A stretch of 64,000 nucleotides of DNA from Acidobacteriota bacterium (lineage in GTDB: Bacteria; Acidobacteriota; Blastocatellia; RBC074), in NCBI GenBank assembly GCA_016710075.1, contig JADJLO010000041.1:358175-422174 (forward strand). The letters run 5' to 3'. Positions within the stretch are counted from its first letter, which is position 1. Each line of letters opens with the position of its first letter. A program made the position numbers and the translations under genes. Below are positions 49,194 through 60,970 of this stretch, in pieces. The notes beneath the pieces were generated by a model, which worked only from the letters and a program-made list of their open reading frames with translations, did not search any database and was not told the DNA's origin.

Positions 49194-50501
49194 ATGATAG
49201 ATGTAATCAGACTCAAAGATGCAAATTATGATGAGAATCCCAAGCTGCGGCATATTCTGAGCCGCAGCGTCGGGCTGAATGCCGAAATTCTCTCAAAGGT
49301 TGATTCGATCATTCAGGCGATCAAGGAGCGGGGTGATGAGGCCCTGCTTGATTTCACCGCGCGCTTTGACGGCGTCCAACTGACTCCGGAGACGATCCGG
49401 GTGGAGCCTGCCCTGATCGACGAGCTCGCCTCAAAGGTTGACGGCGAGGTCATCGATGCAATGCGCGAAGCGATCCATAACATTCGCGTCTACCATGAAC
49501 ACCAGTTGACCGGTGACTGGGAGATCGAGCGAAACAATGGCGTACGCCTGGGTCAACGGGTCCGGCCACTGGCCATAGTCGGGCTTTACGTGCCGGGCGG
49601 CAGCGCCGCCTATCCATCGACCGTGATGATGAATGCAATTCCGGCGTTGGTGGCCGGTGTCAGGCGAATAGTTGTGGTCACACCGCCGGCGCAGTTCCAG
49701 CAGAACCCGATTATAGCCGCGGTGCTCAAAGAGTTGGGACTTTATGAGGTCTATCTTATCGGCGGCGCTCAGGCCGTTGCCGCACTCGCTTACGGAACGG
49801 ATACTGTCCCGCGCGTCGACAAGATTGTCGGCCCCGGCAATCAGTACGTCGCGGCGGCGAAGAAACTGGTCTTTGGCGATGTCGATATCGATTCGATCGC
49901 CGGTCCGAGCGAGATCGTCGTCGTAGCCGATGAGACCGCGCGTCCGGACTTCGTCGCCGCCGACATGCTTTCTCAGGCCGAGCATTCAGAAGACGCCGCA
50001 GGAATATTGATCACCAACAGCGAGAAGCTGGCCGAAGCCGTCCGCGAGGAGATCATCAGACAGACCGAGACGCTGCCGCGCAGAAAGATCATCGAGCGCT
50101 CGCTGGAAGATTACGGCGCAATATTCATCACCGGATCGATCGACGAGGCCTGTGCCCTGGCCGACCGTATGGCCCCGGAACACGTTGAAGTCATCACCGC
50201 CGACAGCGAAGCCGACTCTGCAAAAATACACAACGCCGGCGCCATCTTCGTTGGGGCTTTTTCTCCGGAACCCGTCGGCGATTATTTCGCCGGGACCAAT
50301 CACGTTCTGCCAACTGGCGGGACAGCGCGATTCTCTTCGGCCCTCGGAGTCTACGACTTTCTCAAAAAGACCAGCATCGTCCGCTACACTGAAGCCGAGC
50401 TTGTGCGCACCGCCGCTTCCATAGACAAACTTGCGCGCGCTGAAGGCTTCGATGCTCATGCCAGATCGGCGATGATTCGCCTTAAAAGCAGCGGCAGTTA
50501 A
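49194..50501 (+). CDS. hisD: Histidinol dehydrogenase
   Basis: A 435-residue zinc enzyme that oxidises histidinol to histidine in two NAD+-dependent steps. Conserved stretches are GLYVPGGSAAYPSTVMMNAIPALVAG, AQAVAALAYGTDTVPRVDKIVGPGNQYVAAAKKLVFG, SQAEHSEDAAGILIT (Zn ligand His) and GTNHVLPTGGTARFSSALGVYDFLK. The length is normal and all key segments are intact. It lies between hisG and hisC with 13-bp and 10-bp gaps. Confidence 0.97.
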   Translation: MIDVIRLKDANYDENPKLRHILSRSVGLNAEILSKVDSIIQAIKERGDEALLDFTARFDGVQLTPETIRVEPALIDELASKVDGEVIDAMREAIHNIRVYHEHQLTGDWEIERNNGVRLGQRVRPLAIVGLYVPGGSAAYPSTVMMNAIPALVAGVRRIVVVTPPAQFQQNPIIAAVLKELGLYEVYLIGGAQAVAALAYGTDTVPRVDKIVGPGNQYVAAAKKLVFGDVDIDSIAGPSEIVVVADETARPDFVAADMLSQAEHSEDAAGILITNSEKLAEAVREEIIRQTETLPRRKIIERSLEDYGAIFITGSIDEACALADRMAPEHVEVITADSEADSAKIHNAGAIFVGAFSPEPVGDYFAGTNHVLPTGGTARFSSALGVYDFLKKTSIVRYTEAELVRTAASIDKLARAEGFDAHARSAMIRLKSSGS

Positions 50502-50511
50502 ATTAAAAACG

Positions 50512-51582
50512 ATGTCAGCACCATTAGATAAAATCAAATCCAACGTCAGGGCCATCACGGCTTACACACTTTCCCCGCTTGAAGCGCCGATCAAGATCAA
50601 TCAGAACGAAAACCCGTTCGGGATGCCGGCTGAGATCAAACAGGAAGTCCTGCGCCGTGCCGCCGAGCAGGACTGGGCGCGTTATCCTGAATTCGTGCCG
50701 TCGTCTCTGATCGAAAAACTGGCAAAATACTCCGGCTGGCGCGCGGATGGAGTCATGGCCGGCAACGGATCCAACGAGATGATCCAGTCCGTAATCAATT
50801 CGACCGTCGAAAAGGGCGTGCTGGTGGTCCTGCCCGAGCCGACATTTTCAGTTTACCGCCAGGTGATACAGGTCGCCGGCGGTGAAGTCGCATCGGTGCC
50901 GCTCAAAGAAAATCTGACATTCGATATTCCGCGAATCAAGCATGAGATCGTCTCAAGAAAAGCCGATCTCGCCATCATCTGCTCTCCCAATAACCCGACC
51001 GGTTGCACGATAAGCCGTGACGAACTGACTGACATTCTCGAAAGCACATCCGGTTTGATAATCGTCGATCAGGCATACCTCGAACTCGGCGGAGAAGACT
51101 TCGTTCCGTTGCTTGAGCAATATAAAAATCTGGTCATTCTCCGAACCTTCTCAAAAGCCATGGCGATGGGAGGCCTGCGCGTCGGTTATTGCCTGGCGGC
51201 GCCAGAGCTGATCACTGAGTTCAACAAGGCAAAGATGCCCTACAGCCTCAACTTCTTCTCGATGACCGCCGCCGAAGTGGCGCTGGAAAATCTTGCGCTC
51301 CTCGATCCGCTTGTCGCCAGGATGCGCAGCGAAAAAGAGCGTCTTTTCGTTGAGTTGCAGCAGATCGACGGGATCTCCCCCGTTCCGTCCGAAGCCAACT
51401 TCTTCGTAGTCAAAACCGCCATTCCGCCGAAAAAGCTCTTTGAGGAGCTGCATTCACGGGGCATACTTATCCGTGATATCAGCAAAGCCCCGATGCTTTC
51501 AGAATACGTCAGGATCAGCGTGGGCACGCCGGAAGAGAACGACCGGCTGATTCAGTCGCTGCATGAGATTTTCAAACAATGA
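50512..51582 (+). CDS. hisC: Histidinol-phosphate aminotransferase
   Basis: A 356-residue fold-type I PLP enzyme that makes histidinol phosphate from imidazole acetol phosphate. The PLP Lys is in RTFSKAMAMGGLRVGY, the phosphate/substrate site is in ICSPNNPTGC, and KINQNENPFGMP gives the typical N-terminal loop. Its stop codon shares bases with the hisB start (ATGA). Confidence 0.96.
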   Translation: MSAPLDKIKSNVRAITAYTLSPLEAPIKINQNENPFGMPAEIKQEVLRRAAEQDWARYPEFVPSSLIEKLAKYSGWRADGVMAGNGSNEMIQSVINSTVEKGVLVVLPEPTFSVYRQVIQVAGGEVASVPLKENLTFDIPRIKHEIVSRKADLAIICSPNNPTGCTISRDELTDILESTSGLIIVDQAYLELGGEDFVPLLEQYKNLVILRTFSKAMAMGGLRVGYCLAAPELITEFNKAKMPYSLNFFSMTAAEVALENLALLDPLVARMRSEKERLFVELQQIDGISPVPSEANFFVVKTAIPPKKLFEELHSRGILIRDISKAPMLSEYVRISVGTPEENDRLIQSLHEIFKQ

Positions 51583-52167
51583 ACCGAAAAGCTGAAATTA
51601 CAAGAAAGACCAAAAGAGACGGACATCCAACTGACCATCGACCTTGACGGCAGTGGCGACGGCAAAATTGACACTGGCGTGCCCTTTCTCGACCACATGC
51701 TCGATCTGTTTGCGCGCCACGGGATGTTCGATCTGGCCGTCACCTGCAAAGGCGATCTGCATATCGACGATCATCATACCGTTGAAGACATTGCAATCTG
51801 TCTTGGCCAGGCATTCGCAAAGGCGCTGGGCGATAAAAAAGGCATCGTTCGCTACGGATCGGCTTACGTGCCGATGGATGAGACGCTCGCCAGATCGGTG
51901 GTCGATCTTTCGGGACGGTCTTATCTCGTTTACCTCGTCAAAAACTCCCGCGACAAGGTCGGGACATTTTCGGTCGAACTCGCCGAACATTTCTGGCATT
52001 CATTCGCCGAACACTGCAAATGCAACCTGCATGTTGAAGTTTTTTACGGGAGCAACCAGCACCACATCATCGAAGCGGTATTCAAATCGGCAGCGCGTGC
52101 GCTCTCACAGGCGGTTCGGCTCGACGACCGCATCAGCGGCGTGATGTCCACCAAGGGAACTCTTTAG
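51579..52167 (+). CDS. hisB: Imidazoleglycerol-phosphate dehydratase, frame-broken at the 5' end
   Basis: The enzyme dehydrates imidazole glycerol phosphate. The likely start is ATG 51579, overlapping the hisC stop (ATGA), reading MNRKAEITRKTK. One base then has to be removed from the four-A run 51612-51615 to continue as ETDIQLTIDLDGSGDGKIDTGVPFLDHMLDLF. Without the break the protein is about 195 residues, the normal monofunctional length. The metal-binding His clusters are present (LHIDDHHTVEDIAICLGQA and the C-terminal CNQHHI-like SNQHHIIEAVFKSAARAL). As supplied, only an internal ATG at 51679 gives an intact frame, and that lacks strand one. Confidence 0.92.
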
Positions 52168-52180
52168 GCGGGTTTTAGAA

Positions 52181-52783
52181 ATGTCGATCGCAATCATTGA
52201 TTACGGAGTCGGAAATCTGCGCAGCGTGGAGAAGGCGTTTACGTCTCAGGGGATCGATGCAGTCGTCACAAGCGATGAGCAGATCCTGAGAAAAGCCGAT
52301 AAACTCGTTCTTCCCGGCGTCGGAGCATTCGCCGCCTGCATGGACGGTCTCAGGAAGCATAACTTCGACCGCCTCGTCATCGAAGCAGCTCAATCGGGCA
52401 AGCCGATAATCGGCCTCTGCGTCGGACTGCAGATGATGTTCGATGAAGGCCACGAATTCGGCATTCACAAAGGCCTGGGATTGCTGCCCGGCAAGGTTGT
52501 CAGATTCCCCGACGGAATCCATGTTCCTCACATCGGCTGGAACCAGGTGGAGTTTAAACAGGACCACCCGATTTTTCGCGGCCTGCCCGAAAACCCCTTC
52601 TTCTACTTCGTCCATTCCTATTACTGCGTCCCCGATGACCCGACCTGCATCCTGGGCGAAACCGATTACGGTCAGACCTACGCCTCTATCTGCGGACGCG
52701 ACAACATCGTCGGCGTCCAGTTCCATCCCGAAAAAAGCCAGGGCATGGGCCTGCAACTATTGAAAAACTTCGCTGCAATGTGA
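52181..52783 (+). CDS. hisH: Imidazole glycerol phosphate synthase, glutaminase subunit
   Basis: A 200-residue class I glutamine amidotransferase that feeds ammonia to HisF. The nucleophile Cys is in IIGLCVGLQMMFDEG, the oxyanion region is LPGVGAFAACMDGLR, and the His/Glu pair is in GVQFHPEKSQGMGL. Length is normal. HisF, its obligate partner, is absent from the window, as is HisI/HisE. Confidence 0.95.
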   Translation: MSIAIIDYGVGNLRSVEKAFTSQGIDAVVTSDEQILRKADKLVLPGVGAFAACMDGLRKHNFDRLVIEAAQSGKPIIGLCVGLQMMFDEGHEFGIHKGLGLLPGKVVRFPDGIHVPHIGWNQVEFKQDHPIFRGLPENPFFYFVHSYYCVPDDPTCILGETDYGQTYASICGRDNIVGVQFHPEKSQGMGLQLLKNFAAM

Positions 52784-52804
52784 AGAAGAAGAAGAAGAAG
52801 AAAA

Positions 52805-52923
52805 GATTACGAAACAGACGAAAAATATTAAGGGATTAATCGGACAAGTTCCTCCGATTAACGTAAACCCGGAATCCCTTAATATTTTCCGTTTGTTTCG
52901 TTTATTTCGTCTGTTTCGTAATC
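52805..52923. repeat. GATTACGAAACAGACG hairpin element, copy B5
   Basis: A 119-bp element and the cleanest hairpin. The interior arms AATATTAAGGGATT and AATCCCTTAATATT pair over 14 bp, and the loop has an inner AATCGGA/TCCGATT stem. The right arm is doubled. Its right end overlaps the DinB-like coding sequence on the other strand and encodes that protein's last residues. Confidence 0.85.
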
Positions 52924-53387
52924 TTTTCTTCCAACCGTCTGATCTGATCGGCGTGCCCGTGCGCGTGGCCGGCGTAGATGCGGAGCCAGTCTTCGGCAGT
53001 GTAGCGGCCGCTCTCGCTGTGAGTCCCCTCGCGCTGCCAGTCGGCATCGGTCATCGATTGGAGTATCTCAACCGTGGTGGCTCTTGCATACCTGAAAGCC
53101 TCCAGAGCCGGTGCGATCTCCCGCTGGTTGTAATTGAGCCGGCTGGCGAAAAGCTCCTGATCATAGCCCTGAATCAGAGGGCGATCTTCAACCAGCAGCC
53201 TTCTGATTCTGATTGCGCTGGTCATCTCGCTGTCTGCGAGATGATGGACCACCTCCGCGGCGCTCCACCGGCCGGGTTCAGGATGTGCAACAAGCATTTC
53301 AGGTGTGAACCCTTCAAGCGCCTGCTTCACCTGATTGAAACCGTCGGCGTATTTTGCGATCAACTCTTTTCTCTCTTCAGCGGTCAT
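52902..53387 (-). CDS. DinB-family protein
   Basis: A 161-residue four-helix bundle of the DinB/YfiT superfamily. It has the metal His pattern (AEVVHHLADSEMTSAIRIRRL and AGHAHGHADQIRRLEEK). Members include thiol-dependent transferases; this one's substrate is unknown. AGGAGGG precedes the ATG, and the gene follows the PPOX gene. The last residues (ITKQTK) are supplied by the GATTACGAAACAGACG repeat, so the C-terminus was probably altered by the repeat's arrival. Confidence 0.75.
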   Translation of the reverse strand: MTAEERKELIAKYADGFNQVKQALEGFTPEMLVAHPEPGRWSAAEVVHHLADSEMTSAIRIRRLLVEDRPLIQGYDQELFASRLNYNQREIAPALEAFRYARATTVEILQSMTDADWQREGTHSESGRYTAEDWLRIYAGHAHGHADQIRRLEEKITKQTK

Positions 53388-53410
53388 ATAAATTCATCCC
53401 TCCTTAAGTT

Positions 53411-54068
53411 TTATTTTGTCCTCGAATAATTTCTGAGATAGTCCGGAGGTTCGATGCCGGGGGCGAGCAAGGGGTCATCGACGGGCGCTCCGGGAATCGT
53501 ATTCAGTGGAAGCTCTCCGGCCCAGACCGGCAGCGCTGAAATCCTCTTCGTCGTCTTTCGGCGGCCCGGTTCGGACCTTGGCAGAGACTTCATTCAGTTC
53601 GATGGCGAGAACTGTCGTCCCCTTCATCTCCTGCTCGTTCGGCCATCTCACTTCTTCCCATCTGCCGGGAATGACATGTTCCGTAAACAGCCTCAAAGCT
53701 TCCATCTTCTGCCGGTCATCGTCAACAAGCTCAGCCTTGCCGAAGATGACGACCGAGCGATAGTTGATCGAGTGATGAAATGCCGATCTGGCCAGGACCA
53801 GCCCATCGACGAGCGTGACTGTGAGACAGACGTCAATTCCGCCTGAAAGATCGCGCAGCATCCGGCTCGCCGCAGAACCGTGAATGTACAACCTCTCTCC
53901 GTCACGCGCAAAACCCGTCGGTATGACCACCGGTTTTCCATCCGCGACAAAACCGACATGACAGATGAAGGCTTCATCGAGGATCGAATATACGGTCTTG
54001 CGATCAAACCTGCCCCGATCAGGCAACCGTTTAAGTGTCGTCAGCGGTGTCTTCTCAAATGTTTCCAA
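53411..54068 (-). CDS. Pyridoxamine 5'-phosphate oxidase-family flavoprotein, frame-broken
   Basis: About 218 residues read across one frame break. I start at the TTG at 54068, which follows GGAGG by six bases and gives the family's usual N-terminus ETFEKTPLTTLKRLPDRGRFD; an ATG lies at 54086. The body (ILDEAFICHVGFVADGKPVVIPTGFARDGERLYIHGSAASRML) is a split-barrel FMN-binding fold of the PNPOx-like type. The frame fails after PPKDDEEDF. The other frame supplies the expected end SALPVWAGELPLNTIPG to LRNYSRTK. Deleting one T (plus-strand A-run 53539-53541) joins them. It is upstream of the DinB-like gene. Confidence 0.75.
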
Positions 54069-54368
54069 ATTTCTCCTCCAGAGCATTTTGCTGTTGTTGA
54101 ATGAATCGTACCGAATAATCCTCTTTTATCAAAGTCTTTGACTGATTCGGCGAAATTGACGAAAAACTTGCCTGAAAACTTAAAATGAGTAGTATTTACT
54201 ACGTTGTTTACGAAGAATTATTCGATAAGACAAACTGCCCCGTTCCAGAGCGTTCAACCAGTTCATCTGTTTCAGATATTGAGAACCAGGTAATCATTTG
54301 ACCAATGAGCGTACCAGAAGAATTTTTGAATCCGGCATGTTCAGCTCAAACATCAGACTCGAATCCCA

Positions 54369-55109
54369 ATGATCATAATCCCTGCCATTGATCTGCGTGG
54401 CGGTCGCTGTGTCAGGCTCACTCAGGGCCAGGCCACTGCAGAGACCGTATACTCCCAAAACCCAGTCGTCGTCGCCAAAAGATGGTGTGATGAGGGAGCG
54501 GAAATACTTCACATCGTCAATCTGGATGCGGCGCTGAGTAACGATGACGAGAGGACTCTCAAAGCGCTGGAACGAATTTTATATGAAGTGAATATTCCGG
54601 TGCAGTTTGGAGGCGGCGTCCGATCGCTTGACGACGTTCGGCGGCTCGACGAACTGGGAGCGACCCGCATCGTCATCGGCACGACGGCGATCGAAAACCC
54701 AGTGCTGCTGTCTCACATCATCGATGAGTTCGGCTCGACGATCGTCGTCGGCATTGACGCGCGCGACGGCAAAGTGGCGCTGCGCGGATGGGAGAAGATC
54801 TCCAACATCGAGGCCGTCGATCTCGCCCTGAAGGTATCCGAAATGGGAGTCGAACGCATCGTCTATACCGACATCTCCCGCGATGGAATGCTCAGCGGCA
54901 TCAATCTCGAAGCGACGCGCCAGATAGCCGAAACGAGCGGCGTCAAGGTCACTGCCTCCGGCGGAGTCGCATCACTCGACGATATCTATGCCGTCAAGGA
55001 ACTCGAACAATACGGCGTTGACAGTCTGATTATCGGCAAGGCCCTTTACGAGGGTGTATTCACCCTTGAAGAAGCCCTCGATGCCGCCGACAGCGGCGAG
55101 GAAGAGTAG
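54369..55109 (+). CDS. hisA: Phosphoribosylformimino-5-aminoimidazole carboxamide ribotide isomerase
   Basis: A 246-residue TIM-barrel isomerase, the step that opens the ribose of ProFAR. The signature IIPAIDLRGGRCVRLTQGQ starts the protein. The two phosphate-binding half-barrel loops are FGGGVRSLDDVRRL and ASGGVASLDDIYAV, and the catalytic Asp residues are in PAIDLRGG and VYTDISRDGML. Length is normal. It is separated from hisH by the convergent PPOX/DinB pair, and hisF does not follow it. Confidence 0.96.
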   Translation: MIIIPAIDLRGGRCVRLTQGQATAETVYSQNPVVVAKRWCDEGAEILHIVNLDAALSNDDERTLKALERILYEVNIPVQFGGGVRSLDDVRRLDELGATRIVIGTTAIENPVLLSHIIDEFGSTIVVGIDARDGKVALRGWEKISNIEAVDLALKVSEMGVERIVYTDISRDGMLSGINLEATRQIAETSGVKVTASGGVASLDDIYAVKELEQYGVDSLIIGKALYEGVFTLEEALDAADSGEEE

Positions 55110-56116
55110 AACGCTGGAGACACCACCAGGTCGAGGAAGAAGAACGGGAGCGGATCAACGACGCAAGGCACTTGCTCGTTATCACCTCCGGCATTTTTGA
55201 TACAGTTGGCGAATCCAGATCAGGCTTCACAGTTATTCTGGAACCTGAGTTCAGGGAATTCTTTAACATTCGCCGTATAGCGACGGGATGAATTCAGTAG
55301 TCTTAGAAACCCTGTGCGATCTTTCCCCGGATTTCTCACCAAAGATGCAGGATGGAGACAATCATTGTCAGCACCGATCATTTTTGAAACGATAAGGCCA
55401 TTCGCTGAATAACGATAATTCGCATAGAAAATTAAAATCCTTGACAGTCCCAGTTACTCATCTGCTATATTGCGCCCGCCATTAAAACAAACAAAAGATA
55501 AAAGACCATCGATTGCCCGTTCCTCCATATTCTGATTCAACGACGTTACTTCGACTGAAGTGAATCGATTACGTGAGCATAGTTTCCATCAGTCGCCATA
55601 GCCAGGCGGCTGCAGCCGACAGCCAAACGAACGATGACCGGCTCGGGTCATCAGGAGGACAGTGTCTTTACGGCCTCCTTTTGGGATACTTTTATCAACA
55701 TGAAAACACAGGAAATCAACCTATACACAAAGATCCGTATCAAAAGGACATGTAGGGGAGCAATATTGGAATCAGACGTCGGAACCATGCGATGTAGCTA
55801 AGTCTATAGCTATTAAAGGCCAGGCATTGATAAAACAATACCATTGAGGTTCCCAATACTATAACTTGCCGGCGGACTGGGTTTCAATGCCGATTAGATG
55901 CATGGGATATTCATCTCACCAGGAGTTCCAGAAACTGTTATCATCGATTCTTAGGTTTTGACATATTTTGAATAGCATGATTCGCATACGGGCAACTCGT
56001 TGAAAAATGGGAAAAGAGGGTGCACAGTTTAATGAATATTGGTATAGAAAGTGGCCTTGGGCCTGCAATTCAGGACTGGATAAGAGAAGGCTGCAAGAAG
56101 ATTAGGAGATGTTTAT
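55110..56116. other. AT-rich degenerate region at the left edge of the RHS locus
   Basis: A 1-kb stretch with no intact gene. Near its right end a short frame (55981-56127; its first ATG is at 56032) reads VEKWEKRVHSL then MNIGIESGLGPAIQDWIREG and ends KKIRRCLYDD. It overlaps the start of the next small frame, as a toxin C-terminus overlaps its immunity gene. A ~60-codon frame just after hisA ending EPEFREFFNIRRIATG has no start codon. I regard both as remnants. Confidence 0.4.
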
Positions 56117-56396
56117 ATGATGATTAAAATCTTATTGATCCTTTTGATCGGCAGGAATTTTGGCCATATTGGCGTCATTAGCAAAAGCCATGAAGTCAGG
56201 TTTAATAGCGAGACTGAAAATTTGAAAAGCAACCGGCCTGAATTCCCCATCACTGTTTATTCAGAAGACAAAGGGAAATATCAGCAAGGGCTGTGATTAT
56301 TTCAATCCTGGAAGATACACTATAACCATAAGTGATCTGGTGCGGGTTATGAAATGGTACAGTACAGTTAATTCAACGTATAGAAGTATGTTGTAA
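56117..56396 (+). pseudogene. Broken small exported-like gene, candidate immunity remnant
   Basis: An ATG at 56117 has AGGAG eight bases upstream. The frame begins MMIKILLILLIGRNFGHIGV, a signal-like stretch, and stops early after SEDKGKYQQGL. If one G is removed from the three-G run at 56273-56275 it continues as GNISKGCDYFNPGRYTITI to a stop at 56394, giving about 92 residues. The overlap with an upstream C-terminal fragment fits a toxin-immunity pair. No family is recognised. Confidence 0.4.
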
Positions 56397-56741
56397 ATTT
56401 GTACACGAATCCTAATAATGCAAGATCTTGTTGCCCGATGTTCGAGGTCATTAAGAACAGGATGCTGGATTTTTAAAGTAAGCGAACGAACACTGAATAT
56501 TCAAAAGAGTGGTTTTTTAGATTGAAGATTTCTTCCATACCGGTATGTAGTAATAGGTGAGTCTTTATCCGGTAATAATCATGGGCAACCGAGGATAAGC
56601 ACCTAATAGTTTGAACTCTAAGGGGATAGATTCAGTTGAGCGATACATTACTCAGTTGTAAATAAGAGAAATGGTAGAGATTGAGATATTAACGACGTCA
56701 CCTCGGGCCTGACATTTAGTGGAACGGGTGCGATCAAGTCG
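56397..56741. other. Gap upstream of the RHS fragment
   Basis: A 345-bp AT-rich stretch with no coding frame. Near 56683-56741 an open frame already encodes RHS-like residues (INDVTSGLTFSGTGAIKSMNYGNG) with no start codon, after a stop at about 56682. This marks where the missing N-terminal RHS part was cut off. Confidence 0.5.
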
Positions 56742-58982
<2,241 letters not shown>

Positions 58983-59125
58983 TTACCAAGGGCGTTCAAA
59001 AAAAAGATAGATTCAACTCTATTAGAATGACATTACCCGGTCATTTCGCGTGCAATCTGCGCAGGCGGAGAACAGCTTCGGCCCCTTCGAAGCTACAACC
59101 GGTCATGGAAATCAGCGGGAAGTAA

Positions 59126-60217
59126 TGGGTCTATCGAGCCTACATCTACGCGGGCGGCAAGCTGCTGGCCGAGAGGACTCCGGACGGGAATCTCTACTGG
59201 CTGCACACGAACCATTTGGGAAATTCCAGCCGGATGACGGACCAGAACGGAAACATGGTCTATCGCGGAGAGTTCGATCCGTACGGGAACCTGGTCTATG
59301 AATGGGGCTTGGCGGGGCTCAATACGAGGAAGTTCACGGGATATGAAAGGGATAGCAACACCGGACTCGATTACGCCAATGCGAGGATGTACGGGCCTGG
59401 GAGGGGACGCTTCATGCAGCCCGATCCTGCGGGGCTCAAGGGGGCGAAAGTCGCGATGCCAGAGACACTGAATCGATATGCCTATGTACACAATGATCCG
59501 GTAAACCTTGTCGACTATAACGGAGCCGAAGCCGATCGCCCTTACGATCCTTTCCAGTCTTTATGGGATTTTTGGGCCCACAGAAGGGATTTGTATGCCC
59601 CACTCACTCAACCTGAAGACGCAAATGGGGGAGGCAGTATTTTTGATTATAAAATGGCTTATGAAGCCTGTAGAGGCATAGTAAATGATGTTTTTACAAT
59701 AGACACAGATCTGAAAACGAATTTTACTGCTGATGTGGCATTAAAAATATTATGGGTTACAGGACAGGTCGGAGGTATTTCTGAAGCTCTGTTAGCCGTT
59801 ACCTGGGCAATGGAAAGTCGATTTACATGGAACCCTGTCTCTAATGAGGGGCACATAAGGGAAGCTACAGGCCCAGTTTATGACATAGGTCCAATGCAAC
59901 TTAATGATTTTTATACCGCTGATGAAATCAAGCGTGGCGTGTACTCGCTTGCACCATACTCATGGGAACAAGTATTGGGAACATCGTGGGGCTCAACGGT
60001 ATCATTTAATGGCGATCCGCATGCAAACATCATGATAGGGGCACGTAAGCTTGCATATCTCGTCGGCAATCAAGGCTCCGAAAGAGAGGCGGCAGGTGGA
60101 TATGTCACATTAAATGACAACAATTTAAGCTCGCAGAATCGAAAGAGTCAGTACGACAAATATTCTTCTGGACTCGGGAATTTCTTTGATTGCTTTAAGA
60201 ATCAACTAGGTTTGTGA
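59126..60217 (+). pseudogene. Orphan RHS C-terminal cassette with lysozyme-like tip
   Basis: A displaced tip with no start of its own: the frame opens after a TAA at 59123, and the first TTG is at 59216. It carries the RHS core end ARMYGPGRGRFMQPDPAGL and the junction ADRPYDPFQSLWDFW. A variable domain follows whose segment LLAVTWAMESRFTWNP (Glu at nt 59813) and GPVYDIGPMQLNDFYT resembles lytic transglycosylase/lysozyme folds (E then MQL). It is probably a peptidoglycan-attacking toxin, silent unless recombined onto the complete RHS gene. It lies 42 bp upstream of a lipoprotein gene. Confidence 0.6.
59129..59634 (+). repeat. RHS core repeat, copy 2
   Basis: The second copy of the RHS core segment, in direct orientation about 1.77 kb downstream of the first. 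The copies begin at exactly the same codon (GTC TAT CGA), right after a TAA in this copy. This indicates a recombination boundary. Confidence 0.85.
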
Positions 60218-60259
60218 AGTTAGCAGGGTGTTGTAACTGAATTTTACTGGAGAATAATC

Positions 60260-60970
60260 ATGTTTTACTCCACATTACCGAACAGAATTATCAATTTGGC
60301 TATATTTATCATCGTTTTTGTTAATGGATGTTCGCGAGGTCCTGATCATCCTGCGACACAATCTGCTGCAATGACAAAATCAGAGCAGTCCACAGCCGAG
60401 ATGAATGTACAGGTGGATGACATTACAAAATTCGATTTCAAGAACTATAGCTACCCGCTGATTTGTGAATATAGAGAATCATCGCCGAATAGCACATTCA
60501 AATTAATTGACGTGACAGATTCTAAATCCCCTGACAATGACAAGCTTTTAGAGGTAGGGCTAACGGAAGTGCTTTTTGATCACGTGGCTGGAAATGGAAA
60601 AAGTAAGGAAGCAATCGTCATCGTCTCTCCCTTGTCTCATGGGTCTGGGATGGAGTACTGGGTTTATATTTTTGGAACCGATGACCATAATAAGTTGAAG
60701 CTCTTATGGAGCTTGGGGTTTGGCGATAGATCGGCCGGGGGATTACGAGATGTATATGGGGACAAGGGGAATTTGGTTTTAGAACATTACAACAATGATT
60801 TTAGTAAAGGCTACTTTCCTGGACCGGCCTGCTGCGCAAAAAGCTATACGAGAGCGGTATACGAGTGGACAGGATATGGTTATCAATTGATTGAGGCAAG
60901 AAAAATGCGTAACTCCGAAGATTCCGCTTCTTTGAAACTTAGTCATCTCGCGAAACGACAAAAGGGATGA
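60260..60970 (+). CDS. Lipoprotein, candidate immunity protein for the lysozyme-like tip
   Basis: A 236-residue protein with GGAG upstream. The N-terminus MFYSTLPNRIINLAIFIIVF ends in the lipobox-like VNGC (Cys24), so it should be a periplasmic lipoprotein. The mature domain (LLEVGLTEVLFDHVAGNGKSKEAIVIV, GMEYWVYIF, GLRDVYGDKGNLVLEHY) looks beta-rich and VCBS/FG-GAP-like. A periplasmic inhibitor is what a peptidoglycan-degrading toxin would require. The pairing is inferred from adjacency. Confidence 0.55.
   Translation: MFYSTLPNRIINLAIFIIVFVNGCSRGPDHPATQSAAMTKSEQSTAEMNVQVDDITKFDFKNYSYPLICEYRESSPNSTFKLIDVTDSKSPDNDKLLEVGLTEVLFDHVAGNGKSKEAIVIVSPLSHGSGMEYWVYIFGTDDHNKLKLLWSLGFGDRSAGGLRDVYGDKGNLVLEHYNNDFSKGYFPGPACCAKSYTRAVYEWTGYGYQLIEARKMRNSEDSASLKLSHLAKRQKG

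Noticed and set aside
55070..55291. Open frame after hisA ending EPEFREFFNIRRIATG
   Set aside because: It has no usable start codon and opens only after a stop inside hisA. It could be a gene remnant but is not supported as a gene.
55573..55755. A 60-codon plus-strand frame in the degenerate region
   Set aside because: Composition and lack of a ribosome site or motif make it unlikely to be coding.
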